A stretch of DNA of 42,269 bases from Occallatibacter sp. (lineage in GTDB: Bacteria > Acidobacteriota > Terriglobia > Terriglobales > Acidobacteriaceae), in the NCBI GenBank assembly GCA_017883405.1, contig JADGNO010000282.1:1-42269 (forward strand), given 5' to 3'. Each line of letters opens with the position of its first letter. The first letter of the stretch is position 1. Shown piece after piece: positions 18,358 to 27,853 of this stretch. A program made the translations under genes and the position numbers. The notes under the pieces were generated by a model. That model saw only the letters and a list, made by a program, of their open reading frames with translations, searched no databases and was not told the origin of the DNA.

Positions 18358-18486
18358 AGTTGACGAGTCCACAAGTTGACAAGAAAAAACGGCCTCCAAT
18401 ACCGCGAGGCCGCTTCTCTTTCTGTTATTCGAAGCTCCTAACAGGCTTCAAGGTCAACAGTTTGCAAGTTTGCAAACTCGTCAACT
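18358..18486. repeat. Gene-less inverted repeat with ends related to the pheST cassette
   Basis: Perfect 11-base arms AGTTGACGAGT (18358-18368) and ACTCGTCAACT (18476-18486) enclose 107 bases that contain the VOC-gene terminator. Further copies of the word lie inside each end: CAAGTTGAC at 18373-18381 and the near-palindrome GTTTGCAA-GT-TTGCAAAC at 18460-18477. The word (C)AAGTTGRC is shared with the ends of the cassette at 14726-15168, which suggests one dispersed repeat family. Confidence 0.55.
18384..18412 (-). terminator. Rho-independent terminator of the VOC-family gene
   Basis: On the minus strand: CGGCCTC (18412-18406), a 9-base loop, GAGGCCG (18396-18390), then TTTTTTC. Confidence 0.85.
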
Positions 18487-18503
18487 CGTCAACGCGGAAA
18501 CTG

Positions 18504-19427
18504 CTACTCCGACGGATCTTCCGCCGTAAACGGCGAGCAGCAGGGCTTCTCGCTTGCCTTGAAATTCATCAACTCGCTGCGGGAGCCATCTGGATCGTAC
18601 ATATTCAGCTGCCATTTGCCGTCTACGGCCAGCTTGGGGGCCGGGTCGTGCCTTCCGTCCAGCCGATTGGCAGCCCCTAGGACCTTGAAGGACTCGGGAA
18701 CTGACTGGACGCCAACGGCTATATGGTCCATCACGCCAAGTTCGCGCTGCGTCATATCAGACGGTATGCCAGAGTCGCCGCGGGTCAGCATGTACTCCAT
18801 CCAGTCATGACTGTCAGGCGACTGCTGGCTGACCCACTCGGTTTTGCCATTGCGGCCGCCCCACCAGTAAGGTCTGAAGCCCAGTAACTCGCGATAGAAC
18901 GTGTCCTCTTTGGCACGGTCGTGAACCATGTAACCCACATGGATGATTCTGTGTCCAATTGCGTTTGGCGCGCTTACAGCCGCCACCTTTGCCGGAAGTT
19001 CCACGAACTCCACCTTGTTGCCCTCAGGGTCCAGCACGGTGATCCAACGGCTGCCGTCGCGCCCTTTTTCCACATTGCCTGGCGTCTTCCATCCCTTGGC
19101 CGCAAGATACTTCAACATTCCTTCCGCGCTTGAAACGTTCCATGCCGCGTGATCCATGCGCTCCACTCCGGCGTCGGCGGGTAGCGGCAACACCTCCACC
19201 CACTGCGTCGCACTCAGGGCATATTTCACGCCCTTGGGATTTTCAGGGTCGGCCATTTTGGCAGCGCCAAGTGTGTCCTTGTAGAAGTGCTCCGTTGCGG
19301 CCGGGTCTGATGTGTAAACAGCCAGATGCGAAACGCCAAAAATCTTTGGCCGGGCAGGGCCATTCTGTGCAACGGCGGACATGGCAAACACAGCAAACAC
19401 AACTGGGGCAAAAAGCCTGGAGTTCAT
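18504..19427 (-). CDS. Exported VOC-family (glyoxalase/dioxygenase-like) protein
   Basis: A 307-residue protein with a signal peptide (MNSRLFAPVVFAVFAMSAVAQ) and two vicinal-oxygen-chelate modules. Module 1 begins FGVSHLAVYTSDPAATEHFYKDTLG and has DPEGNKVEFVE; module 2 begins GHRIIHVGYMVHDRAKEDTFYRELLGFRP and ends MYDPDGSRSELMNF. The fold binds a metal in glyoxalases and extradiol dioxygenases; the substrate here is unknown, and an exported location is unusual for those enzymes. ATG 19427 has GAGG 5 bases upstream. A terminator and an inverted repeat follow. The next gene upstream lies 120 bases away. Confidence 0.8.
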   Translation of the reverse strand: MNSRLFAPVVFAVFAMSAVAQNGPARPKIFGVSHLAVYTSDPAATEHFYKDTLGAAKMADPENPKGVKYALSATQWVEVLPLPADAGVERMDHAAWNVSSAEGMLKYLAAKGWKTPGNVEKGRDGSRWITVLDPEGNKVEFVELPAKVAAVSAPNAIGHRIIHVGYMVHDRAKEDTFYRELLGFRPYWWGGRNGKTEWVSQQSPDSHDWMEYMLTRGDSGIPSDMTQRELGVMDHIAVGVQSVPESFKVLGAANRLDGRHDPAPKLAVDGKWQLNMYDPDGSRSELMNFKASEKPCCSPFTAEDPSE

Positions 19428-19547
19428 AAGTACCTCGTAAATTTGCAGCCCCCAAACAATAAACCGGTCACATGGCCCGAAGCAAATCAGGAGCGCCAAT
19501 CGGGGCCATGTTCCGGGCTCCTGAGTCATCAGCATCTATAAGTGCAT

Positions 19548-20588
19548 TTATTTGTATTCCGCGGCGAATGCGTCTGCTTCCTTATTCAATTGCTCAGGCG
19601 TCTCTGTCCCAGTATAGAGAACAATGCGATAGCGAAATACGGCCGTCTGTCCTTTTTCGAGCGTGTAGTTCAGCGGCGACTGTTTCGGTTCAAAGCCCGT
19701 GCGGCCCACTGGATTTACCGCGAACAATCCATAACCGCGCGCATGCCACCAGGTTGGATAGTTCGGGTTCTGCGGATGATCGAAGATGGCGATTGTCGCT
19801 GTGTGATCCGCATTGTGTCCCGTCAGTTCGCACCAGCGTCCGCGCGTTCCCCACGCGTCATCGCCCTTCTTGCCTTCGCTGGTCAGGTACACGCCGGTCG
19901 CATCCGGTGAAGCGCCAGCAGTTTTGGTCTCTACGCCGTGCGAATCCACAAACACCGCGCCAGTTGCCGTGGAAGATTCAAGCCAGCTCGCCACGCGTAT
20001 ACCAAGAAAACCATCCTTGTCGTCGTTGAACACTACACGATCGAGCGCCCGCAGCGTGGCAATGCGATCGATCACGCGTGCATTCCCCATCGTGGAAAAC
20101 ACAAACCGCGTCGTCTCGTCGAATACCGGCTGGCCAGCTCCCGTCACCCATGTGGATTCAGTGACCAGCTCGCCGCTCTTCGCTCCACTCCTGGCTACGT
20201 CAATTTTCTTGAAAACAATCGAGCCCATCTTCGCGCGTCTGTCCAGTTTGATGGCCTCCGAGTTGTTCCAGAAATCAAATCCATTCACATTCGAATAGTT
20301 GAACCACAATCCAACATGATGCGGATGATCGCTGCGTTCGCCCGCCTTCGGCGGCCAGTGCCGTGTCAGCGTAACGCCGTCTCCATCAACCAGCGGATAG
20401 AGCACCGGCTTGGCAAGCGCTTCAGGCCATAGGTACGAAGTGAATGGCTTGCCGTCGATAGTGATGTCCACGCGGCGTCGCGCCTCATCGGTCTTCACCT
20501 GCACACCCTTGGCAGGCGATTCCGCAAACATGGTGCCCATCATCAGAAATCCGGCGGCAAGCAGCCCCAGCGCTGCGGACTTATTCAT
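19548..20588 (-). CDS. PmoA-like (DUF6807) exported protein
   Basis: A 346-residue protein with a signal peptide (1-22) and the DUF6807/PmoA-like core: PFTSYLWPEALAKPVLYPLVDGDGVTLTRHWPP, SDHPHHVGLWFNYSNVNGFDFW, and the C-terminal AVNPVGRTGFEPKQSPLNYTLEKGQTAVFRYRIVLYTG. The family name comes from a methane-oxygenase-like annotation, but these proteins occur in sugar-degradation gene sets and have no proven oxygenase function. The conserved histidines in the DHPHH segment could bind metal or substrate. The gene starts inside the stop of the upstream Gfo/Idh/MocA gene (ATGAATAA), so the two are probably co-translated and share a pathway. Confidence 0.8.
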   Translation of the reverse strand: MNKSAALGLLAAGFLMMGTMFAESPAKGVQVKTDEARRRVDITIDGKPFTSYLWPEALAKPVLYPLVDGDGVTLTRHWPPKAGERSDHPHHVGLWFNYSNVNGFDFWNNSEAIKLDRRAKMGSIVFKKIDVARSGAKSGELVTESTWVTGAGQPVFDETTRFVFSTMGNARVIDRIATLRALDRVVFNDDKDGFLGIRVASWLESSTATGAVFVDSHGVETKTAGASPDATGVYLTSEGKKGDDAWGTRGRWCELTGHNADHTATIAIFDHPQNPNYPTWWHARGYGLFAVNPVGRTGFEPKQSPLNYTLEKGQTAVFRYRIVLYTGTETPEQLNKEADAFAAEYK

Positions 20589-21936
20589 AGGCCTTGCCTC
20601 CCACCATGACTTGCTGTGTCTTGTCGTTGAACGTTACCTTCTGTCCTGTTTGAATCGCCGCCACGTTCATGCACAGAGCGATCGAATGGCTGTAGCCCGC
20701 CTCCACCGGCGCGTTCGGAGTCTTGCGTGAGCGCACGCACTCCATCCAGTTACGCATGTTGGCCGACGTCTGCGGATCGGCACCAGTGTTCGCATCGGTA
20801 TTCACCGTCTCCGCCTTTTCCACCAGAGAGAAACTCGGCAGCAGATTCGGCTGCATTTTCATTTCGGCGGCGTACTTTGCGTTCAGTCCGCCAGTCGGCG
20901 TCACCGTCTGCTTATCCATGTCGATCATGCCGCCGTTGGAATAGTAGAGTTCCTTCACGCCGCCGGCGGAATTGGTAAACCGAGACGAATACTGAACCTG
21001 GAAGCCCTTGCTCAAATCGTCCAGCGGGCCATAATCAAATACCGACGTCATCGTGTCCCAATTCGTGCGGCCGTCTTTCCACAAATAAATGCCGCCGTTG
21101 GCAACGCACGAGCGCGGATGCGGCAAACCAGTGAACCAATGAACCGTGTCTATCTGGTGCACGAGCCACTGATCGGGAATGCCTGAGCTATAAGGCCAGA
21201 ACAAACGGAACTCAAGATACTTGCGCGCATCAAATGGAACCATGGTGCGATTCAGCAGGTAGCGCTTCCAATCCGTGTCCTCTTCCTTCAGTAGCGGAAC
21301 AACATCGGGCCGGCGCCAGCGTCCGGGCTGATTCACGTTCCACGTCATCTCTACCATCACAATGTCGCCAAACTTGCCAGACTTGATGTACTCCGCGGCC
21401 TTCATGTACGACGGCGTCGAGCGCCGCTGCGTGCCGATCTGCACAATGCGATCGCTCTTCTTCACCGCGGCTAGGAATTTTCGCGCATCGGGCATGGTGT
21501 GCGCCGTAGGTTTTTCAACGTATGCGTCGCGCCCGGCTTCGACGGCTTCAATGCCGTGATAAGCGTGCTGAAAATCCGCGGTCGCAATAATGACCGCGTC
21601 CACATCTTTGCGCGCATACAGTTCATCGTTGTTGCGTACCTGGTCAGGCTTCGTGCCGCACAGCTTCTCAATAAAGTCCGCGCCCATTGCGCGCTGCCGA
21701 TTCCAGATGTCGGAGACAGCGACGATCTGGAAGTTCATTTCCTTGGCGTGCTGCTGGAACGCCGGCAAATCGCCGCCCTTCATGCGGTCGCCGCAACCAA
21801 TAATGCCCACTCGCACGCGATCATTCGCGCCCACAATTGTCGCGTAGCTTTTCGCGTTCCAAGCCACTGTTGTCGCTGCAAGCGCCGCGCCGCCGCTTTT
21901 CAGGAAATCCCTTCGATTACTGGCTTTCACATCCAT
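20581..21936 (-). CDS. Tat-exported Gfo/Idh/MocA-family oxidoreductase
   Basis: A 451-residue NAD(P)-dependent oxidoreductase. The N-terminal NRRDFLKSGGAALAATTVAW is a twin-arginine export signal. The Rossmann fold starts VRVGIIGCGDRMKGGDLPAF; DAVIIATADFQHAYHGIEAVEAGRDAYVEKPTAH carries the conserved EKP lysine. The C-terminal domain is of the long form seen in glycoside- or sugar-modifying members. ATG 21936 is chosen because GGAG lies 7 bases upstream; an adjacent GTG (21939) is possible. It is coupled to the DUF6807 gene. A role in converting a sugar or sugar acid is likely but unproven. Confidence 0.88.
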   Translation of the reverse strand: MDVKASNRRDFLKSGGAALAATTVAWNAKSYATIVGANDRVRVGIIGCGDRMKGGDLPAFQQHAKEMNFQIVAVSDIWNRQRAMGADFIEKLCGTKPDQVRNNDELYARKDVDAVIIATADFQHAYHGIEAVEAGRDAYVEKPTAHTMPDARKFLAAVKKSDRIVQIGTQRRSTPSYMKAAEYIKSGKFGDIVMVEMTWNVNQPGRWRRPDVVPLLKEEDTDWKRYLLNRTMVPFDARKYLEFRLFWPYSSGIPDQWLVHQIDTVHWFTGLPHPRSCVANGGIYLWKDGRTNWDTMTSVFDYGPLDDLSKGFQVQYSSRFTNSAGGVKELYYSNGGMIDMDKQTVTPTGGLNAKYAAEMKMQPNLLPSFSLVEKAETVNTDANTGADPQTSANMRNWMECVRSRKTPNAPVEAGYSHSIALCMNVAAIQTGQKVTFNDKTQQVMVGGKAYE

Positions 21937-22080
21937 CACTTTTCTCCATTAGGTACGCCCACGGTCAGGCGCGCTCCGCGGTTCGGCTACTAATGGTCAG
22001 ACCACAGGCCCGCCGCAGTCAAGCAGCAATTCACTTCTGCTTTTATGGAATTTTTTGGTGTCTGATTTTCTTGTCCTGAC

Positions 22081-23700
22081 TCAGGCCTTCACGCCAACTT
22101 CTGGTGCTCGAGAGCCATGAAGTCCACCCGATTTCATGGCGGTGTTTTCATAATTCAATGGCAGAAATACTGAAAACACAGTCCCGCTTGGCCCGTATTT
22201 TTGGCGGCTGTAGACAGCCACGTGCCCATCGTGGCGTTCCACAAGCTGTGCCACCACCCAAAGGCCTAGTCCTGTGCCCGTTTCAGACTTGGTAGTAAAG
22301 AAGGGCTCAAACATTCGCTTGGTGGTTTCGCGATCAATTCCGGTGCCCGAATCGGCAAAAGTCACTCGCATGCCCCTCACCGCGTGATCGCGCCAGTCAC
22401 ACGATGGCCTCAATCGCACCGTTATGCGGCCGCCTGAAGGAGTGGCCTCAATCGAATTTGCCATTAGATTGGCAAAAATCTGTTGCGCCTCGCTCGGCAT
22501 GCAATTTACTTCTACTTCGCCCCTGGTTTGAATCTCGATCGTGATCTCATTCGCAACCAGTCTGGCGTGGAACAGAGCTCGCACTGTATCCACTACCTCC
22601 GAGAGCTTTGTCATCGACGGCGCTCCCGATTGGCGATGGAATTTCAATGTCTGCTGCGTGATCATGGAAACACGCATCAACTGATCGAGCGCGATCTGTG
22701 CATGTTGCTTTGCTGTGTCCGTGCTTTCAGTAAGCGTAATTAAAAACAGAAGATTCGATACGGCCTCGAGCGGATTGTTGATCTCGTGTGCCACCGATGC
22801 CGCGAGCCGTCCCGCTACCGCAAGCTTCTCAGCGCGCAGCATTGCCTCTTCCGCGCGTCGTCGCGGGGTAACATCACACAGAACACCCACTACGCGAATG
22901 ACGTTTCCTTCGCTGTCACACAGACCCTTGCCTTGCGATTCAATCCAGTAGATGGTTCCATCTCTCCAGCGCACGCGGTAGATCTCGTGGTAGTCCACTC
23001 CGGTCCCGCAGGATCGTATACGCGCTTCCACGATGCGAGCTCGATCTTCTTCAACCACATTCTCAATCCAGGCTTCGAAAGATGGCTCAACTGATCCGGG
23101 CTCAAGGCCGCCCAGTCGGTACATTTCGTCTGACCAGTACACGCGCCCGTGCTGCACATCCCAAACCCATAGTCCCGTTCCATTCGCTTCCAGGGCGATG
23201 CGCAGCATTTCATCCCGCTCGCGCAGCGCCTCGGTAGCCTGTGCGCGCTCTTCAGCAAGTCTCCGCTCGGCGTCTGCCAGTATCAACTGCCGGTGCAGTT
23301 CCTGCCTGTCCAACTCCGCGCGCTGATCTGCAAGCTTGCGCAGTGCCCATCCAATCGAGATGGAAACCAGCACAAACAGCGGCATCCGCAGTTGCTCGCC
23401 GAGCGTCCCCAGCAGAAAGCGAGTCTGTGTGGACGTGACAAAAAGTTCCACCAGAATCGATTCCGTCAATGCGCAAAAAAATCCGCCCCAGAGATCCAGA
23501 TACCAGCAGGCCAGAATGACGGTTGGAATTCCAAGCAACAAAGGAAATGTGCGCAGGGGTCCAATCGAGTAAGTGATGGCTACAGATGTAACCGCAAAAA
23601 GCGCTCCTAAAATTGCCCGCACTGGGCGCGGCAACGATTCGAGTGTTCGCGCAACCGAGATCCTCGATTTTTTCGTTCCAGAAATTTCCTGAGCCGCCAT
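22081..23700 (-). CDS. PAS-domain sensor histidine kinase
   Basis: A 539-residue membrane kinase. An N-terminal four-helix membrane unit (about residues 28-120, DUF4118-like) is followed by a coiled linker (125-165). One PAS/PAC sensor comes next (about 165-285, RIALEANGTGLWVWDVQHGRVYWSDEMYRLGG, ending VVGVLCDVTPRRRAEE), then the phosphoacceptor helix SVAHEINNP (His305) and a HATPase domain with NLMANSIEATP, FADSGTGID and TGLGLWVV. No response regulator is adjacent, so it is an orphan kinase here. ATG 23700 (MAAQEISG) is preferred with GAGG about 12 bases upstream; the frame is open to 23928, but that part is not kinase-like. Confidence 0.88.
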   Translation of the reverse strand: MAAQEISGTKKSRISVARTLESLPRPVRAILGALFAVTSVAITYSIGPLRTFPLLLGIPTVILACWYLDLWGGFFCALTESILVELFVTSTQTRFLLGTLGEQLRMPLFVLVSISIGWALRKLADQRAELDRQELHRQLILADAERRLAEERAQATEALRERDEMLRIALEANGTGLWVWDVQHGRVYWSDEMYRLGGLEPGSVEPSFEAWIENVVEEDRARIVEARIRSCGTGVDYHEIYRVRWRDGTIYWIESQGKGLCDSEGNVIRVVGVLCDVTPRRRAEEAMLRAEKLAVAGRLAASVAHEINNPLEAVSNLLFLITLTESTDTAKQHAQIALDQLMRVSMITQQTLKFHRQSGAPSMTKLSEVVDTVRALFHARLVANEITIEIQTRGEVEVNCMPSEAQQIFANLMANSIEATPSGGRITVRLRPSCDWRDHAVRGMRVTFADSGTGIDRETTKRMFEPFFTTKSETGTGLGLWVVAQLVERHDGHVAVYSRQKYGPSGTVFSVFLPLNYENTAMKSGGLHGSRAPEVGVKA

Positions 23701-24097
23701 TGTGGGGAATTGCCTCTTTACAGCAGTCGCTTGAACGACGCTCAACAACTCGCCGCGAATCCTTGCACCGAACCATCGTGTACGCGCTACTAATCGCTCC
23801 GAAATTGCGCAGCGGGGAATTGATAGGGTCCGGAGCTGTGGTTGCCTTGTCTTATTAAAACAGCAAAGCAATTTGTAAGTCGAAGATATTGCATTTAATT
23901 GACAGAAAGACCCAAAAATAAGCGTCATTCAATAAACAAATCCGCGGATCGTGCCCGACTCCCCTCCGTTAAATGCAATAGGCACATGGCGATCCGCTGC
24001 CATGTGCCTGTCAATGAGAAAAAATGTGAGCCATCTCGCCTCACCTCCAGCAACCCGCGTTTGTTGCGGAAGGCGACCGGCTACGTCTTCAATCCAG
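23701..24097. other. Spacer between glnD and the kinase gene with an 11-bp stem-loop
   Basis: No gene is supported. A perfect hairpin AGGCACATGGC (23980-23990) / GCCATGTGCCT (23999-24009) lies about 90 bases after the glnD stop. It may end the glnD transcript, although only a weak T-run (ATTGCATTT) follows on the minus strand. The region also must hold the promoter of the kinase gene; I could not point to it. Confidence 0.5.
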
Positions 24098-26704
24098 CTA
24101 TGCCGCCGGCGCGCGCATTTCTTCAATGGCCGCCGTCAGGCTTGCCGCCAGAATCTGCTGCGCTGAAGCAGTCAGCTTCTCGCCCTGGCTCGTCAGATAA
24201 AACACGTCAATCGCTGTCTCACCTTCGGTGTCGATCAGCGCCACTTTAATGTTGCATTGCAGCGTTGAAAGCGTAAGCGCGATCTGGCGCAGCAGTCCAG
24301 GCAAATCCTGCGCCACCACCTGCAAAAGCGTCGCGTGCGTCGACGAATCCGAATCAAATTCCAGTCGCGTCGGCACTTCCACCTTCATATTGGAAGGATG
24401 ATTCATATGGCGGCGCGCTTCCAGCAACTGCTGCACCGAAACCTTCTGCGCAACCACATCGTGCATGTTAGCCAGAAAGCGGTCTTTCTCGCTCGGATTC
24501 AGTTCAATGGTGCGGAAAACGTCAGAGAAGTGAAAGCTGTCGACAATCACGCCCGCGTCGTTGGAGTACGCGCCTGCGCGCACAATGTTCATGCCCCACG
24601 CCGCCAGCGCTCCGGCGACATCAGCAAATAATCTGGTACGATCGCGCGTGATCACCGTAAGGTCGTAGAGTTGGCGATTCGGTCGCAAATCCAGCTGGAC
24701 GGCGTCTTTGTCCAGGTTCAGCGCCATTTGGAAATGGCTGCGAATCTGCTCAGGTAATCGTGTTTGTAAATAGCGCTGCGGAAGCCCTTCGAGAAACTGC
24801 GCAAGCTCCTCGTATTGCGTCGGCGGAACCATCGAGCGCAGCCGGTTCAACAGCGTCGGGTCAATGGCTGCGTGATACCTCACTTCGTCCACCGACCGGT
24901 CCATGAAGTTCGCCGTCGACATATAGAACTGCCAAAGATTCTCGGCCTTCCACGGCGTCAGCGCCTCGGGATTCACGGCCTTGATGTCCGCAAACGTCAT
25001 CACAGTGAGCATCTTCAACATTTGCGGGCTGCCGATTTTCTCTGAGAACGCGCGCACATTTTCAAGGTCGAAGATGTCGCGGCGCAGCGCGTTCGACATT
25101 TCCAGATGCAGCTTGATGAGCCTTAGAACCGTTTCGCGCTCTTCTGCGTCGAAATCCAGCCGTGCCAGGAAAGCGTCGGCCAGCTCAACGCTTTGCCCCG
25201 CATGTTCGCCTGAGCGGCGTCCCTTGCCAGTGTCGTGCATTAGCAGCGCCAGCAGAAACAGGTCCAGCCGGTCAATCTCCGGCAGCAACTGCGCCAGCCG
25301 ATGTTCAAAATCCTGTGCGGGATTGCGCAATCCATGTACGTTGTCGATCACCAGGAAGGTATGCTCGTCCACTGTGTAGCGGTGATACGAATCGCGAATC
25401 ACCAGCGCATCGATTCCGTGGAACTCCGGAATCAGCATCTCCAGAACGCCCAGTGCGTGCATCGTCCGCAGCGCATGCGCCGCATGCGGTCCCAGCAAAA
25501 CCTCGCGCAGCGAATTCCAAAGATACGGTCCCTCGGGGATATGAATCGCCAGCACCGGCAGCGCATCGGTAATGCGATCTTCTGCCGCCTGCGAAAGCGT
25601 ATAGCCGTGCGTCGCCATCAGCGAGAAGATGCGCAGTATGGCGCCCGTGTCGTTGAACTGTGCGCCTGGTTGAATATCAATGCGTCCGTGGTCGAGCAGA
25701 AACTCAGTGCCAGCAATCGGGGTGCGCCGACGCCGGAATTGCCGGTAAAAACTAACCGGCGCCGGCAAATGCTCCATCAGCAAAGCCGCTCGCCGGTACA
25801 CAACGCGTGCGTGACGATAGTAGGTCCGCATCCAGTACGAGGGGTCCGCCGTTCCGCGCGTTTCCAAACCAATCGATAACGCTGCGGCCTCGTCCTGCGA
25901 TTGCCAGTCAAGCGTGTTGTTATCGCGCCCATGCCTGAAGTGCAGAAAACATCGCGCCGCCGCCAGAAAATCAAAAGCGGCCTCGGCATCGCCGCGCGCG
26001 CTCTGAAAAACGCCGCCCCGCTGCCTGGGCCACTCTTTGGTCTCTTTCAAATGGAACAGAATCGCGAACCAAACCGCCAGGTGATAATCACGCAGGCCGC
26101 CCGGACAATCTTTGATGTTCGGCTCCAGGTGGAAAATCGTGTTGCCGTACTTGGCATGGCGCGACCGCGCAATCTCGCCCAGCTTTTGCGTAATCGAGTT
26201 CCACTCGCTCAGCATCAGCCCCGGGAACACCACCTGGTGTAGTTGCTGATACAGCGGAAACTGACCGGCCAGAAAGCGGCGATCGATCGTCGCCAGCGTA
26301 AATTCCAGGTTGTCTGGATCGAACCGGCCCGATTCTTTCACCGTGCGCGAGGTCGGACTAGCCCGCAGCCCGATATCCCACATCCCCTGAATAATGGCCC
26401 GCACCGCTTCCCGCGACTGCTCCTCAGTGCGCTCATCGGCAAACGTAAACAGCACGTCGATATCGGAGAAGGGAAATAGATCCTTGCGCCCATATCCGCC
26501 CAACGCCAGCAGGGCAGCATTTACCGGCGGCATGTCTGCAAATGCCCGGCGCCACATTTCAATCAGAATGCGGTCCACCACAGCCGATCGGCGACGAATT
26601 GCGGCAGTGCCGTCGCCCGTACGCTCACACGTCTGGCGGACAAGCGCCATCTCCCGCAGATACTGGTCCCGAAGATCGTCAACCGCCAAAGCGACTGGAT
26701 TCAT
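24098..26704 (-). CDS. glnD: PII uridylyltransferase/uridylyl-removing enzyme
   Basis: An 868-residue GlnD, the glutamine sensor that adds UMP to PII proteins when nitrogen is short and removes it when glutamine is high. The nucleotidyltransferase motif [15 protein letters not shown] has Asp81 and Asp83; the N-terminal domain continues to about 320. [11 protein letters not shown] (440-450) and HDTGKG (His490, Asp491) mark the HD uridylyl-removing domain. Two C-terminal ACT domains follow, beginning near [23 protein letters not shown] and [20 protein letters not shown]. Its substrates are probably the two PII proteins at 36134 and 38442, both with Tyr51. ATG 26704 fits the family. Confidence 0.95.
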   Translation of the reverse strand: MNPVALAVDDLRDQYLREMALVRQTCERTGDGTAAIRRRSAVVDRILIEMWRRAFADMPPVNAALLALGGYGRKDLFPFSDIDVLFTFADERTEEQSREAVRAIIQGMWDIGLRASPTSRTVKESGRFDPDNLEFTLATIDRRFLAGQFPLYQQLHQVVFPGLMLSEWNSITQKLGEIARSRHAKYGNTIFHLEPNIKDCPGGLRDYHLAVWFAILFHLKETKEWPRQRGGVFQSARGDAEAAFDFLAAARCFLHFRHGRDNNTLDWQSQDEAAALSIGLETRGTADPSYWMRTYYRHARVVYRRAALLMEHLPAPVSFYRQFRRRRTPIAGTEFLLDHGRIDIQPGAQFNDTGAILRIFSLMATHGYTLSQAAEDRITDALPVLAIHIPEGPYLWNSLREVLLGPHAAHALRTMHALGVLEMLIPEFHGIDALVIRDSYHRYTVDEHTFLVIDNVHGLRNPAQDFEHRLAQLLPEIDRLDLFLLALLMHDTGKGRRSGEHAGQSVELADAFLARLDFDAEERETVLRLIKLHLEMSNALRRDIFDLENVRAFSEKIGSPQMLKMLTVMTFADIKAVNPEALTPWKAENLWQFYMSTANFMDRSVDEVRYHAAIDPTLLNRLRSMVPPTQYEELAQFLEGLPQRYLQTRLPEQIRSHFQMALNLDKDAVQLDLRPNRQLYDLTVITRDRTRLFADVAGALAAWGMNIVRAGAYSNDAGVIVDSFHFSDVFRTIELNPSEKDRFLANMHDVVAQKVSVQQLLEARRHMNHPSNMKVEVPTRLEFDSDSSTHATLLQVVAQDLPGLLRQIALTLSTLQCNIKVALIDTEGETAIDVFYLTSQGEKLTASAQQILAASLTAAIEEMRAPAA

Positions 26705-26925
26705 AAGTAGTTGTACGTGGCTCGCCGAAGCAAAGGATGTTCATACAGCATAAGCGATAGGACGCAGAATGTGAATGTTTCATTACCGGATCGAAAGACG
26801 CCGAATGCACATACTGATACAGCCAGCCTCGGTTAAGTTCCAACGATCCGGCTACATGCGTTGAGTCTGCGGATATCTGAAACAATCTGGCGGCGTATAC
26901 TCCGTGGTTGGAAAGAGGACAACTC

Positions 26926-27816
26926 ATGGTTCGACGTTTTTATGGTTTTTATCCGGTCTGCTCGTTTGTCTTGTCCGTTCTTATTGTTTCCATCACGCCC
27001 GCCACTGCTCAAGCCGCCACCTGCACCCGTCCCTGCCTGCAGCACATGATCACCGTCTATGTGGACGCACTGGTGGCGCATGATCCCTCGCAATTGCCGC
27101 TCGCCTCTGACGTGCGGTTTACTGAGGACTCGCACGAAATCAAGCTAGGCGAAGGGCTATGGAAGTCCGTGACCGCCAAGGGCCACTTCCGCCAGGATTA
27201 CGTCGATACAAGAAAGCAGATCGTGGCCGCTCACGTTGAGCTGTTTGAGGGCAACACGCCCGTTCTTTTTGCCGTGGTTCTGCGCGTCGAAAATCGCAAG
27301 ATCGCCGGGATTGAAACAATCGTGTATCGCGTCCCATCCGACCCGAAGTCAAAGCCCGATCATCTCGAACAGCCGCTGCCCGTGATGAACGAACCGGTGC
27401 CGCCAGCCAAGCGGATGGAGCGCGCCGAAATCGTCAAAATCGCACTGCGCTACACCGAAGGATTAAGAATCGGTAGTTTTACCCAGGCCGGCACTCCTTT
27501 CGCGCCAGAAACCTACCGCCTTGAAAATGGAATCAAGACCGCCGGCCAGGGATGCACCACCAGCACCATCTGCGACCCGAAAACGCAGAAAATCATGCTG
27601 CACCCTGACATCAAGCCGAGCGTAGCCGTCGTCGATGAGCAGGCCGGCATCGTGCTTTTGTGGATGAACTTTGGCGACACCCACTCCTACGGCCCCGGCC
27701 GTGCTCTGGTCACCCTTGAAGCATTCAAAATATTTGACGGCTCCATCCACGCCATCAACGCTTTCTTCGGCTTCCTGCCCAAGGAAACAGAACGCAACTG
27801 GCCGTCAGCGGAATAG
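26926..27816 (+). CDS. Secreted DUF8021-like protein
   Basis: A 296-residue protein with a signal peptide (about 1-31, cut near TPATAQA). CTRPCLQHMITVYVDALVAHDPSQLPLASDVRFTEDSHEIKLGEGLWK resembles DUF8021/SnoaL-like NTF2-fold proteins, small cone-shaped domains found in secreted fungal and bacterial proteins of unknown role. A second, partly similar half follows (about 150-290, IVKIALRYTEGLRIGSFTQAGTPFAPETYRLENGI), suggesting two such domains. ATG 26926 is preferred because GAGG lies 7 bases upstream; a longer TTG start exists at 26908. Its end and that of the convergent permease gene carry the same 8 bases, CGGAATAG, forming an inverted repeat. Confidence 0.65.
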   Translation: MVRRFYGFYPVCSFVLSVLIVSITPATAQAATCTRPCLQHMITVYVDALVAHDPSQLPLASDVRFTEDSHEIKLGEGLWKSVTAKGHFRQDYVDTRKQIVAAHVELFEGNTPVLFAVVLRVENRKIAGIETIVYRVPSDPKSKPDHLEQPLPVMNEPVPPAKRMERAEIVKIALRYTEGLRIGSFTQAGTPFAPETYRLENGIKTAGQGCTTSTICDPKTQKIMLHPDIKPSVAVVDEQAGIVLLWMNFGDTHSYGPGRALVTLEAFKIFDGSIHAINAFFGFLPKETERNWPSAE

Positions 27817-27853
27817 CGAAAGCGAGTGGGATAGCGCCAACCAGCCTATTCCG
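27809..27853. terminator. Inverted repeat formed by the ends of two convergent genes
   Basis: CGGAATAG (27809-27816) and CTATTCCG (27846-27853) are the last codons and stops of the two converging genes and can pair across a 29-base loop. There is no T-run, so it is only a possible bidirectional transcription stop. Confidence 0.35.
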
